This document shows, one piece after another, positions 18,581-28,228 of a stretch of DNA of 30,724 nt. The notes under the pieces were generated by a model. The model was given only the letters and a program-made list of their open reading frames with translations. It ran no database searches and was not told the DNA's origin. Location: NCBI GenBank assembly GCA_030407315.1, contig JALQPE010003018.1, positions 1 to 30,724 on the forward strand, written 5' to 3'. The first letter of the stretch is position 1. Every line of letters begins with the position of its first letter. Source of the stretch: Asparagopsis taxiformis. Its lineage: Eukaryota; Rhodophyta; Florideophyceae; Bonnemaisoniales; Bonnemaisoniaceae. The position numbers and the translations under genes are program-made.

Positions 18581-20812
18581 TCAGAACTGGTGACTTTGTT
18601 CCTGGAGTGAGGAGCTTGTCTTCGGAACAGGAACTCCAGCAATTGCAGCGAACTTTCGTTTCGTGTCAGTTGAGATGAAGTGGTACGGGCTACGAAGGTC
18701 AGGTTTGAACCCATCTGTTCGGATTCCCGGAGCTCTTGCGAAAGCGGCAAATTCACAAGCATTCTGTGGAAACGTATCGCCTCGGTGGTGCTGAATAGTA
18801 CTCGTATCCTTCATAATAACAAAAGGGTAGTCCGGACATTCAAAGCCTGCATTTCGGAGCTCATCAGTGAGGAGGGGAAAGTTCCGAACAGAAACGAAAC
18901 AGAAGAACCAGCCCCCAGGCTTCAAAACCCTTCTTGAAAACTGGCATAGATCCTTGATATCTTTGTCGGAAATAAAGTTATCGTAAGGTGAATTACGAAG
19001 CGATCTGGATCTAGGTGTACCGTACGGAGGATCAGTTTGCATCATATCTAGAAGTGGTTGTTCATCTGTCCAGAACTCCTTATCGAACTCTTGCCATTTC
19101 ATCTGGTGGCAGGTTATCTTCATTTCGGATACGTATTCAATGTTGTCATGTTTGCCAGCCCCAAGGGAGTTTCGCTTTGCGCGTAGGTTCAGTCTCTCAG
19201 AGTTGACACTTTGAGTTTCTGCAACTTTCTCCAGTGTTTTCGGTGCTGACTCACGTTTCGAACTTTTTTTTGCTTCAGTACCCATTCCGACTGCGTCTTG
19301 GACAGAGCCAGTAGTAACCTGACTGAACTTAGGCTCTTCTCCAACATTTTCCTGCTTATTTAATTCCTGCACTTCGCACGGGGGTGGACCGTGGATCAGG
19401 TCAACATCGTCTCCCACGCGGGAATTAGGGTCGGGATCTCCGGATGTCCTTCCATCTTGCCGAAAATCGGTCTCCTTCTCTTTAGAATCCTGGTCCGGTT
19501 CTTTGTTTCGACTTTCGGCATATTTCTTCTCTTTCAAGGGGGCTATCTGTGGACAAACTTTCCTGTACTGGTTCAGGAGTGAATTCAGAACGTCATGGTC
19601 ATTGCCGAGGTTTTCTGTGACTTCGGCATCAAACTTTGTAGTGCGAAGCAAGTTTTTTTTCGTTGCCTCCATTTCAAGAGGCCATGTACTATCTTCATGT
19701 AGACTTTCAAATTTGCGAGCCTCTTTCATTGCTGCACACGTGAGTTCGAACTGCTGTACTGTTATCTTGTATGAAATCGGTTTAAACTTGTTCAATTTGG
19801 AAAGATCTCGCAGTCTATACAATGTGCAAACTTGAATTTCCTCAGCATCTGGTCCAGAAGCGTTCATAAACTTCGTCGCCGACTTCAGGGAAGTAATGTT
19901 AATAAAGTTCCGATATACTCTGGTTTCCACTGTAGATATCTTTGAATCACCTCCTCGACGAACGTCTTTGGTACCAGAAATGGATCCTACAAGATCAGGG
20001 AACTCTGAATTCATTATCAAACCGATCTCATCCACCACCCTGTCGGGTAGTCGAAGAGCAGTGGCAGCAGTTTGTCTGATGGTATTGTCCTTCAAGTGTG
20101 TGGAGCCGTCGTATGCTGCTGCTACTTGCTTGGCCGAGGGTTTCCGGGATGACATGCTCTGTAATCTCTCAGCCTCCTCCTTCATGCCATGAAGCATATC
20201 ATAGAAAGTGGTTTCGATGTAAAAGTTCGAGTTATGCTTTCGATTCTGGTGTCTCCCGAGCTGCTTCAGTACATGAATAGACTGCCCCCCATCAAGAATT
20301 GTGACTGGCCATAAGAACGAGTCCCACCTTTCTGGTATTTCTTGCATCAGCTCTTGTATTGCCGTAAGTCTGTGCATCCCGTCGACGACACCGTACCAGA
20401 CAGAGCGGCTTTCTACTTTCTCTTTCGCTTTCGATTCGCTAAGGAGCTCTCCATCCGAGCCAGTTTGGGATTTAAAGAAATCCAGCACGTGTCTTTTCAA
20501 AGACCCTGTCAGCTCGACAACGATGGCATTGTCGGAACCGGCTACAAAGCCATCTACACCATCTGTTCCATCACACGCCGAATCATATTTCATCGATCCA
20601 GTGAATATCAGTTTCATTCGTTCCACACCAGACCGCACGATATTCCGAACAGCAGTAAGCGGTATACACCCGCGGGGGTCGACACGGGTATTCATTGATC
20701 CTTCCATGACATCCCCGAATAGAACTTCAACTGAGTCTTGAAATCTTCCGGAACGAAGTTCCTTTCCATGCCCGGAAGTTTTCGCTCCAGGTCTTGTGCT
20801 TGGCTTCTTCAT
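18581..20812 (-). CDS. ParB-like domain fused to DNA N6-adenine/N4-cytosine methyltransferase
   Basis: The 743-residue frame starts at ATG 20812. Residues ~85-190 resemble a ParB/sulfiredoxin-like fold; the key motif is 'WYGVVDGMHRLTAIQEL' (139-155), matching the V-x-D-G-x-H-R-x-x-A signature, with 'LKQLGRHQNRKHN' following. The middle (~200-450) is helical and unrecognised; 450-560 is a charged linker. The C-terminus has 'LDMMQTDPPYGTPRSRSL' with DPPYG at 594-598, the catalytic motif of DNA amino-methyltransferases, then 'RRVLKPGGWFFCFVS'. The SAM-binding motif comes after it, in the next frame, so this is the permuted beta-type order. ParB-methyltransferase fusions are familiar from bacteriophages and prokaryotic mobile elements. 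It could mark element DNA. The frameshift probably inactivates this copy. Confidence 0.8.
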   Translation of the reverse strand: MKKPSTRPGAKTSGHGKELRSGRFQDSVEVLFGDVMEGSMNTRVDPRGCIPLTAVRNIVRSGVERMKLIFTGSMKYDSACDGTDGVDGFVAGSDNAIVVELTGSLKRHVLDFFKSQTGSDGELLSESKAKEKVESRSVWYGVVDGMHRLTAIQELMQEIPERWDSFLWPVTILDGGQSIHVLKQLGRHQNRKHNSNFYIETTFYDMLHGMKEEAERLQSMSSRKPSAKQVAAAYDGSTHLKDNTIRQTAATALRLPDRVVDEIGLIMNSEFPDLVGSISGTKDVRRGGDSKISTVETRVYRNFINITSLKSATKFMNASGPDAEEIQVCTLYRLRDLSKLNKFKPISYKITVQQFELTCAAMKEARKFESLHEDSTWPLEMEATKKNLLRTTKFDAEVTENLGNDHDVLNSLLNQYRKVCPQIAPLKEKKYAESRNKEPDQDSKEKETDFRQDGRTSGDPDPNSRVGDDVDLIHGPPPCEVQELNKQENVGEEPKFSQVTTGSVQDAVGMGTEAKKSSKRESAPKTLEKVAETQSVNSERLNLRAKRNSLGAGKHDNIEYVSEMKITCHQMKWQEFDKEFWTDEQPLLDMMQTDPPYGTPRSRSLRNSPYDNFISDKDIKDLCQFSRRVLKPGGWFFCFVSVRNFPLLTDELRNAGFECPDYPFVIMKDTSTIQHHRGDTFPQNACEFAAFARAPGIRTDGFKPDLRSPYHFISTDTKRKFAAIAGVPVPKTSSSLQEQSHQF

Positions 20813-22076
20813 TGTTTAGGTACAGAATGCCTGCAGATGTCAAGAGGAAATGGAAATAAATGGGGGTCCTGATATCCGGTACGAATCCAGTTCAGCCTAC
20901 CCTTAGAGCGGAGAAAGAAAGGCCGGAGAGGTCCAGAACGAAAGAATGTTCTAGCAGCAGAAGACGGGAGCTTTCCAGTCACTCCAGGCAATGAACGAAA
21001 GTGAAAAAAGAACCCCTGGACATACAATAGAACCTACAGTGTATAACTGATGGAAGCTCATGAGGCCAAATCAGTCTTTGTCACGTGCTACGATCGTCGG
21101 CGCCAAGTCACTCTTAGATCTGATGTGCAGGGGGCGCTGCAGCTCACATAGGTTTCTAGTTGTTATGCCGGGACGGCCCTAAATTTGTTATCAGTAATGA
21201 GAAATTACTATTTCGTTATGCAGTTGGGCCAGTTCCATCCAATTACAAATCATATGACGGGATTTTATTTCGTATTTTGGTTCTTGAGCCGATTTCGTAC
21301 GTTTTCCTGTTCTGATTGATGTCCAAGATCATCACAGCCCAGTTACTGTATGCCAAATGATTTCTTGACACGTTTGCGTACCATTTCCAGGGTTTTTCTG
21401 TGTTACAGCTTGTGGAAGCAATGTACGTAGTATCCATATTGCGGGATAGGTCTTTCAGTGAGTGCACGATTCATAGCTATGGTTCGCATTCGAAAAAATT
21501 TTGTTTCTGATCGTTCCAAAGTATACCTTCAACTATCAACAACTGCTGCCTTTACCGCTACCCTCACCATGACTTTTGGTGCGAACCAAAATATCAGTTC
21601 GTTCAGCATCATATCTGTCCACAGTCTATTCGAAGGCACTCAACTTATCCAAGTTGGGCCACCAGATGCGATACCTCATTTCGAAACTGGCTACTTGAAC
21701 TTCAGAGCCATATTGAAGGCTTGAACTACATAGATTACTTCCTAATTTGTCTATTGATGTCACGAACACTTTGAAGATGAAAGGTTGAATGCAGTTCACC
21801 GAACAGGATAATCAACATTGTTTGCGGCATTTCCTACTCACACCCATATAGACTTTCCTGATATAGAACAGTGTTACCACTTGGAACATTATGTTCAAGC
21901 TCGCTGGAACTGTTCAGTTCACGACCTGTCGTGGAACTGCTCAGATGTGGTGTCGAAAAGACATTTTGTCAGAACTATTCAAATGTATGCCATTCGACTG
22001 ATCAGTCATCAGCAAAGCGCTGCACAGTCGGCAGCCACATGGCAACCGAACTTGATCTGAAGTTCGTTCCGAAGTC
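20813..22076. other. Intergenic region between the two divergent gene groups
   Basis: This separates the minus-strand methyltransferase gene from the plus-strand gene at 22138. Short frames at about 21243-21467 (minus) and 21458-21724 (plus) have no recognisable motif. A small direct repeat (TGGAACTG-x-TCAG) occurs near 21905 and 21933. The region probably holds promoters for both directions; I see no convincing TATA box on the minus side. Confidence 0.5.
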
Positions 22077-22084
22077 TATAAATA
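22077..22084 (+). promoter_or_regulatory. TATA box (TATAAATA)
   Basis: TATAAATA lies 53 bases upstream of the ATG at 22138, in a region without other coding signal. The spacing allows a transcription start about 25-30 bases downstream and a short leader. It supports the choice of that ATG. Confidence 0.6.
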
Positions 22085-22137
22085 TAGTGTTCTGCGTTCA
22101 TACTTGGATTCTGTTTCACTTCACTATCCTATCAACC

Positions 22138-23160
22138 ATGGACGCGCCCTTCAAGAAGCGCAATTTACAGCATGCAACGCACCACCAACCACCTTCTCCG
22201 TCACCATCCCGGCCAGCCTCGTCTCGTACTCAGCGCTACAGCGCTAGAGCAGCGAAGATCGCTGAGTTGAATGCGGCTGGAAAACTGGGTTCCTTTAAAT
22301 GCTGTGATAATCGGGCATGTTTTGCTGTTGTCGATGGGGACAAGCTGTCCGAAGATACGAAAGCAATGTCAGTGAGCACTACTGCTGTTCGCAACAAGTA
22401 TTTGCGTTCGCTCTATGACTGTGTGTCCGAGATGTATACGTATAATGGAAGGGTCGTGTGCTATGAGTTTCTAACCAAGTCATTCGGGTTCTCCAGGGAG
22501 ATGCAGTGGTCTAACAAAAAAATTCTAAAGCGGGCTTATCAGATGCTGGTGGTCAAGGGAATCGTGAAGATTTTGGACGGTGATTCTACGCGCCGAGGAG
22601 CTCACAGAGTGGAAAATTTAGATGGAACGGATACTGGCGGACTCGCGGAATTGCAGGAAACCGGGCAAAGCGGTGCAGATGGGAGGGGGACAAGCGGTAC
22701 AAAAAGTGACGGAATTGGACGTCGGGACGTGGCTTCAGGTGTAAATCAGGAAATGGCAGAGCAAGGACATCAGAAAATGGATGCGCGCGCGCACGACGAG
22801 GACCAAGACAACTCCACGGACACCACCATGCGCCCCTCTCTCCCGTTACCCGAAAAAAATGGGTTTGTGGTCATCCGTGGTAATGAGTGTACTCCTGAAG
22901 AGCCATTCTGGGTCGGAAAGGTACAGAGCGTAAGGAAGAGAGGGGCGGGCGTCACAAAGCTGCGCATACACTGGTTTCAGAAGGAAGGAGATGCATTCGA
23001 AAGCCGCTACAAGCCTTGCTTTGTATTGAATACACCTACTCCCTGGTGTGACTTCGTCGATCCCAGCTCGGTGATTGCCACATTCCCCTCTCTCCCCGAA
23101 ATGCGCTTACCAAAAAGTATTTTTCAGGACTTGAAACTACATTCCCAGCGCCTCCGTTAG
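22138..23160 (+). CDS. Core-less relative of the element's transposase
   Basis: The 340-residue protein starts at an ATG with a good eukaryotic context (AACCATGG); the frame is open farther upstream but without an ATG as convincing. Residues 54-130 match the transposase candidate at 15084-17585: 'FKCCDNRACF' aligns with its Cys motif and 'YNGRVVCYEFLTKSFGFSRE' with its 'FSGRPVCYRFLEYSFKFSR'. Residues 250-320 match its C-terminal module ('PFWVGKVQSVRKRGAGVTKL', 'RYKPCFVLNTPTPW'). In between, where the transposase has its acidic core, there are only ~110 hydrophilic residues. It could bind the same DNA or chromatin without cutting, like truncated-transposase repressors of other elements, or be an accessory subunit. 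No frame damage. Confidence 0.7.
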   Translation: MDAPFKKRNLQHATHHQPPSPSPSRPASSRTQRYSARAAKIAELNAAGKLGSFKCCDNRACFAVVDGDKLSEDTKAMSVSTTAVRNKYLRSLYDCVSEMYTYNGRVVCYEFLTKSFGFSREMQWSNKKILKRAYQMLVVKGIVKILDGDSTRRGAHRVENLDGTDTGGLAELQETGQSGADGRGTSGTKSDGIGRRDVASGVNQEMAEQGHQKMDARAHDEDQDNSTDTTMRPSLPLPEKNGFVVIRGNECTPEEPFWVGKVQSVRKRGAGVTKLRIHWFQKEGDAFESRYKPCFVLNTPTPWCDFVDPSSVIATFPSLPEMRLPKSIFQDLKLHSQRLR

Positions 23161-23255
23161 TCTCACCGTAAAAGAGTTTTCCAAAGTTTTGCAAAGTTAC
23201 TTTGCAACACTCATTGTCAGCCTGTCTTTCGTGAGCTCACGGAGGCGCCGGAAGA

Positions 23256-23672
23256 GACATCCACGCCATGGCATCTCAGGTATACACATGTGCACAATCG
23301 TTTTGCACATTTCGCTCAAATAATGCAAAAAAACACAGCCACTTACTGGCGGGACATCCACGCCATGGCGTCTCAGGTACACACATGTGCACAATCATGC
23401 ACAATCATTGTGCACATTACGCTCAAATACAACAAAAACACAGCAACTTATTGGCGGGACATCCACGCCATGGCGTCTCAGGTACACACATGTGCACAAT
23501 CATAGTGCACATTACGCTCAAAGAATGCAAAAAACACACAGCCACTTATTGGCGGACATCCACGCCATGGCGTCTCAGATACACACATAGCGTCTCAGGT
23601 GCACACATGTGCACAATCATTGTGCACATGACGCTCGAAGAGTGCAACACAAAGACAGCCACTTATTCGCGG
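23256..23672 (+). repeat. Tandem array, four ~100-bp units with palindromes
   Basis: Units start at 23256, 23353, 23458 and 23555 with GACATCCACGCCATGGC, so the period is 97-105 bases; the fourth carries a small internal duplication. Each has the order CCATGG, CTCAGGTACACACATG, then GTGCACAAT...GTGCACAT. In unit four the latter is a perfect palindrome with 12-base arms around one base (23606-23630); it is imperfect in the other units. Regular phasing with a palindromic core resembles iterons or a multi-site binding region. It lies just past the stop of the core-less transposase relative. Spacing and lack of unique spacers exclude CRISPR. Confidence 0.88.
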
Positions 23673-24170
23673 GAGGTACGGCGTGTGAGGTACAACATTT
23701 CACGGAGCGATGTGCTTCAATTTGAAGCACAACTGGTCGGTACAAAATTTTGAGTCATAATTTTGAATTGTGACATCTGATAAAATTTGTACCCGCGGCC
23801 GGCGGCTTTCTACTGGAAGCACGCCGGCCATTTCACTGCCAGATAGTATGTTCTGTAAGCCGTGCATCCATGACCCTCCAAGGCCTTCAAATCGTTCCCT
23901 CTCCCTTCCGTCTCCCAAATCCTCTGTGTCCAGCACCATGTGTGTGATGAAGACATGGTTTCCATCTCCTCCAGGACATTTTGTACTACCTGCATCTGTG
24001 CATCTCCCTTCCCGCTTTCGTCGCGAGGGCGGTTCAGGTTACTGTCATCAGGTTGGGCGTTGTTTTCAATTTTTAGACGACAGAAACAATTGTTCGTTCC
24101 TTTTTTTGGGACGAACATCAACATGAAAGAGAACGTTCGATTTGGACAAGGGCGATGCGTTCTGGGCAAT
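23673..24170. other. Spacer before the captured gene fragments
   Basis: Open frames exist on both strands, but I recognise nothing in them. A short inverted motif (TTTGAAGCACAA/TTGTGCTTCAAA area near 23718-23740) and an AT-rich patch near 23745-23775 are the only visible features. The first recognisable host-gene similarity starts at about 24171. Confidence 0.4.
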
Positions 24171-24489
24171 CAGGAACTGACGAAAAAGAAGCGCACAATT
24201 GATCTACACAATAACATTGCGACCGCTCTGCTCGATCAGATTAACGATCGTGGATTGGATGGTCACTTTCAGGTGGAGGAGGAGGTGCTTGCTCGTCCAG
24301 GAAATTTCGATTTGGAACGCATTCTAGCGTTAATTCGTGATGTTAGGGGTTCTCCATCAGACAAGCTTTGTCTGTTTCTCATACACTATTTGTGCGTCGA
24401 CATATCAGATGAATTGTCTTCACGTACTTCAGCGCTGCAAAGTTGTGGCTGCACAGACATGCGAGCTTATAAATACCTTCAGACTATTC
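24171..24489 (+). pseudogene. Captured fragment of SLY1 (SCFD1), Sec1/Munc18-family protein
   Basis: About 106 codons in one frame match the middle of SLY1, which binds syntaxin 5-type SNAREs in ER-Golgi transport: 'ELTKKKRTIDLHNNIATALL', 'RGLDGHFQVEEEVL' and 'GSPSDKLCLFLIHYLC', then 'GCTDMRAYKYLQ'. SLY1 proteins are about 600 residues, so this is an internal piece with no N-terminal domain and no C-terminal half. The surrounding frame (open from about 23940 to 24626) has no further match. It is the first of four same-strand host fragments inside the transposon. Assignment is from memory of the family; another Sec1-type protein is possible but less likely. Confidence 0.72.
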
Positions 24490-25104
24490 CGGCATCCTCT
24501 ATCAATGCGCACGAGATTACCGCCGCGTCTGTTATGTTTTTATTGTCGGTTACAGGCGCAATTTCAACCGGTGTTGATTGCGCGGTATGCGCGCTTTCAT
24601 TGTTCGCTGCATTTCATACGCGGTAACCCTGAGGCGACGATGAAGCAGGACGAGGACGAGGATCATGGTGATGACTTGACGACGCACCGCTGTGTGCAAT
24701 ATGAACATCGCGATCGAATTAACCACTGTGGTTAGCTGTGACAGCTCTATGCACACCAGCTACAAGGGGAGATTCTAAGCAACGCTACCGATCATGAACT
24801 GCAATTTGAAATGCCGTTAAACGCTCTATACACACTCCATTCTATTTGGAAAAGGGTATTACTAATGCACGTCAGACTCAAATATCAGTGGAAACCGGGG
24901 CTAGCAGCAGTCACTTACCACTCCTCAATACACGTTGGCACCCGCCCCGCTTCACACCATAAGCTTCACAGATGAACATGACCGCCGCGTTGCACTTCAC
25001 AGACGCTTAGAACCAGACATGATTCAATATTATTCCGGCCATGATGATGTCCTCTATCAGTTGTATCTGCCTACCGTAGTCGCTTTGAAATCAAGGTAGA
25101 GTGA
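24490..25104 (+). other. Unassigned cargo segment, possible unrecognised coding fragment
   Basis: No known gene is recognised. Between about 24907 and 25099 one plus-strand frame is open for ~60 codons with natural-looking composition ('HTISFTDEHDRRVALHRRLE', 'YYSGHDDVLYQLYLPTVVAL') and may be another captured exon. A pyrimidine-rich stretch ending in CAG near 24534-24557 looks like an intron acceptor. Both points are suggestive only. Confidence 0.3.
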
Positions 25105-25543
<439 letters not shown>

Positions 25544-25567
25544 CGCCACAGCACCCACCCGCCCCGG

Positions 25568-25584
25568 TTGTTGTTTCCCCACAG
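25568..25584 (+). other. Intron acceptor-like sequence at the start of the PP5 fragment
   Basis: A pyrimidine-rich run ending in CACAG (TTGTTGTTTCCCCACAG) lies exactly before the first codon that matches PP5 ('[16 protein letters not shown]'). An intron end kept next to an exon argues that the fragment was copied from genomic DNA rather than from spliced mRNA. Confidence 0.6.
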
Positions 25585-26283
25585 CCGATACAAGGATGCT
25601 AAGAAAGACTATGCATTGATAGTCAAGATGCTGACCGGTGATAAGGACGCAGCTCAGAAATTTAAAGAATGCAAACGGTGAATCAGAAAGATGGCATTTG
25701 CAGAGTCCATAGAGAGTGAACTTCTACGTCAGCGCGTCTCTGATACAATCGATGTTGACAGCATGACCGTAGGATTCCTATACTGGACCTCGGATACAGG
25801 AAGACGGCACAGTAACTCTTGGATTTGAGCAACTGTTGAGCACATTCCGTAATCAGGAAAAGCTTCATATGAAATATGCAGTCATGATTGTTCTCGCTGC
25901 AAAAAAGATTATGGATACACTTCCAAACATTGTGGAAGTTCCAGTTCGTGCAGGAGAAAAGATCATGATCTGTGGAGATGTTCATGGACAATATTATGAC
26001 CTGGCCTACTCTTTATTTAAGGAGAACGGTAAACCGTCGGCGGATAATTCATACGTCTTCAACGGGGACTTTGTGCACAGAGGCTCGTTCAGCGTTGAAG
26101 TGATACTGACGCTATTGGCCATCAAAGTTTTGTGTCTAGAAGCCGTCCACTTGCCAAGGGGGAATCATGAGTCGCAAAATATGAACTGCATCTACGGGTT
26201 TGAAGGTGAGGAGTGGGCGAAGTATACAGAAACACGTTTCAACCTATTCACGGAGTTTTTCCAAAGTCAACCATTCGAGGCTC
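25585..26283 (+). pseudogene. Captured fragment of Ser/Thr protein phosphatase 5 (PP5)
   Basis: The sequence runs from the end of the TPR domain ('[16 protein letters not shown]', '[11 protein letters not shown]') through the linker ('AFAESIESELLRQRVSDTID', 'YTGPRIQEDGTVTLGF') into the phosphatase domain: 'MICGDVHGQYYDL' (metal ligands D, H), 'YVFNGDFVHRGSFSVEVILT' and 'HLPRGNHESQNMNCIYGFEG'. PP5 is a TPR-containing phosphatase that works with HSP90. The GDFVDRG motif reads GDFVHRG here, an Asp-to-His change in a highly conserved motif. There is an in-frame TGA at about 25679, a frameshift near 25775, and no C-terminal third. The chain then passes directly into SMC5 sequence near 26280. Confidence 0.9.
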
Positions 26284-27899
26284 GAAGAGGAAATGCGTCG
26301 TGTGTATACCGGACCCATCAACGCTTGTAAGCAGCAATGCGAAGCTGCAACCGAGGCGTGGCGTGTCGCGCGGAAGAACAGCAAGTCGAAGGGACAACAG
26401 ACCACTGAAGTAATCAATGCCTCCGATTACATTTCAATCAAGTTGTCGCAGAGACATAAAGAACTCGTCGACGTTCAGGACGGCGCTCGAAGACGAGAGC
26501 GCGCTATTCAGAAGGCACTAGCAGAATTGGCTGAAGCAGAAGAAATGTACAGGAATGACGTTTCTCCAACGTTAGAAGCCGAGTTGAGCGGAAAGCTTGC
26601 AGCTCTCCAAGACACCAGGCCCAAGATAAGAACCTGAATCCGAGCACAACAGGCAATGAAAGACCCCCTTGAACAGCAGAGACATAGTGCCAGTCGTGGC
26701 ATCAAACACAAAAATCATCGCCTTCAGAATTTGAATGATGTGCGGAAGCAGCGTATGAAAATTCTGTGCCGCTTCCAACGCAACAGACGTGTTGCAGACT
26801 GCGACGCCCTAGTAAGCCGAATGACAGAGCAGAAGAAATTCCGAGGCTAGGTTTCTGGACCTGTTGCGGCGGAGATTGAGGTCGATTGTGAATACCACGG
26901 CAGAATTATGGGATCTACTGTCTTTGGATTTCTACTGACGTGCTTTGTGACAGAAAGCGCAGCAGATTCCCGAACTCTCATGAATGCGTGCCGTCGGGAA
27001 CTCCAAGGTTGGGCACCCAACCTCATCACTGCACCGAAAACTCGTGATGATGAGCCTGATACGTACGCGATTCAAGCACAGGTTCCGAGTCGCCCTGTTG
27101 ATGATCGACTGCGACGTCTGGGAATCGAATGCATGGTTAGCGAAATTTACAGAGCTCAGGGCCCTGTTCGGGCGGCTTTGAATGCGCCGGCGATGCTGTA
27201 AAACATCCACGTGGGCAGCGGTGAATCCGAGATGTGGAGCGAGGAGTTGAGGTATGAATTTCTGCATGGTACACACCCAAAGCTCGATGCAATGTCGTGC
27301 GATCACGCTATGACGGCTCTGTGCGAAATCTTCGAATGGACACACAGTTTGCCAATGTGAGGGGGGAAATGTACTCTGGTAGATTTGACCAGGCAGCGAG
27401 GGAGACGGATCATCTGAAAAATCTGATTCGGGAAGAAGAGGAGAAGTTGCATGGCGCAAACAAGAAAATGAAAGACGTTGGAATGCAACTGCAGGAACTG
27501 AACGGCGCTATGAGAGACTGTACAATGAAAATTAATGAAGTAGTTACGGAGAGAACACGGCAGTCCAACCTGAAAGAGAATGTGAAACGAATGAAGGCGA
27601 ACCTAAATGATTTACGTCGTCGCGCAGAAGCGAAGGACACGGAACAAGAAAAGGCAGTTCTAGAGCAGTGCATCGCAAGCCTGGAAGGAAAAGTAATGAG
27701 AAACGTATCGAAAATGACAGAAAGTCTGAAGGGGCTGCGGGATTCGTTGTCTAGATTAGACGAACTTTTGGTGGCGAGGGTTGAAGCGGAACGTCAGCTA
27801 GAAGCTGAGAAGGCGAAACATGCGTCGGTGGAGGAACAGTTGAACGAGGCGGCAGCAAAAAGAGATGATGATGGGATGCACCAACACGGCGAGCAAGTA
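26284..27899 (+). pseudogene. Captured fragment of SMC5 (coiled coil, hinge, coiled coil)
   Basis: This is the middle of SMC5, the SMC5/6 genome-stability ATPase. The proximal coiled coil runs from 'RLEEEMRRVYTGPINACKQQ'; the hinge entry has 'RLQNLNDVRKQRMKIL' then 'VSGPVAAEIEV'; the hinge has 'CFVTESAADSRTLMNACRRE', 'APNLITAPKTRDDEPDTYAI' and 'VPSRPVDDRLRRLGIE', ending with 'NIHVGSG'; the distal coiled coil continues to 27899. Both ATPase head halves are absent. One frame is kept for about 1 kb with three stops (TGA 26635, TAG 26848, TAA 27199), then a frameshift near 27360. The stops suggest decay after capture. It is the longest of the host fragments. Confidence 0.85.
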
Positions 27900-27932
27900 T
27901 GAACAATAGAAACACGGTGCAGAGTCTTTCTT

Positions 27933-27938
27933 AATAAA
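27933..27938 (+). promoter_or_regulatory. AATAAA polyadenylation-like signal after the cargo
   Basis: AATAAA occurs about 30 bases past the last SMC5-like codon, within an A-rich run, and could end a transcript reading through the cargo. It may come from the element or from a captured sequence. Weak on its own. Confidence 0.35.
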
Positions 27939-28181
27939 AATAAATACAGATAGTGTTATCAAATACCAACTCTGGTATGGCCACATTGTTTTAGAAACTA
28001 CCAATACAGTTCAATCGCAACTTTCAAGGCAGAAGTGAGCAGATTGTCGACAGACTGTCAGGATTGTAAACGAACTAAGCTGCGACTGGCAGTAAGACAA
28101 ACAAATTGGGGAGGGCAGTGATGAACTTGGGACTGTCAGCGCAATTCCAGGTAATCAGTCAATATGTTCATTTCATTGGCC

Positions 28182-28215
28182 AAAATTCAATCAACTTATG
28201 ATTAGTCAATCAACA
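28182..28215. repeat. Right subterminal TCAATCAA repeats
   Basis: AAAATTCAATCAACT at 28182-28196 is the inverse of the left subterminal motif at 15054-15068, and a second TCAATCAAC follows at about 28206. The mirrored arrangement supports these as part of the element end. The 27940-28180 stretch before it shows nothing else. Confidence 0.7.
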
Positions 28216-28228
28216 TTGAAAATTTTCA

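Noticed and set aside
23256..23672. CRISPR-like array
   Set aside because: Units are ~100 bp and repeated over their whole length, with no short repeats separated by unique spacers, and the context is eukaryotic.
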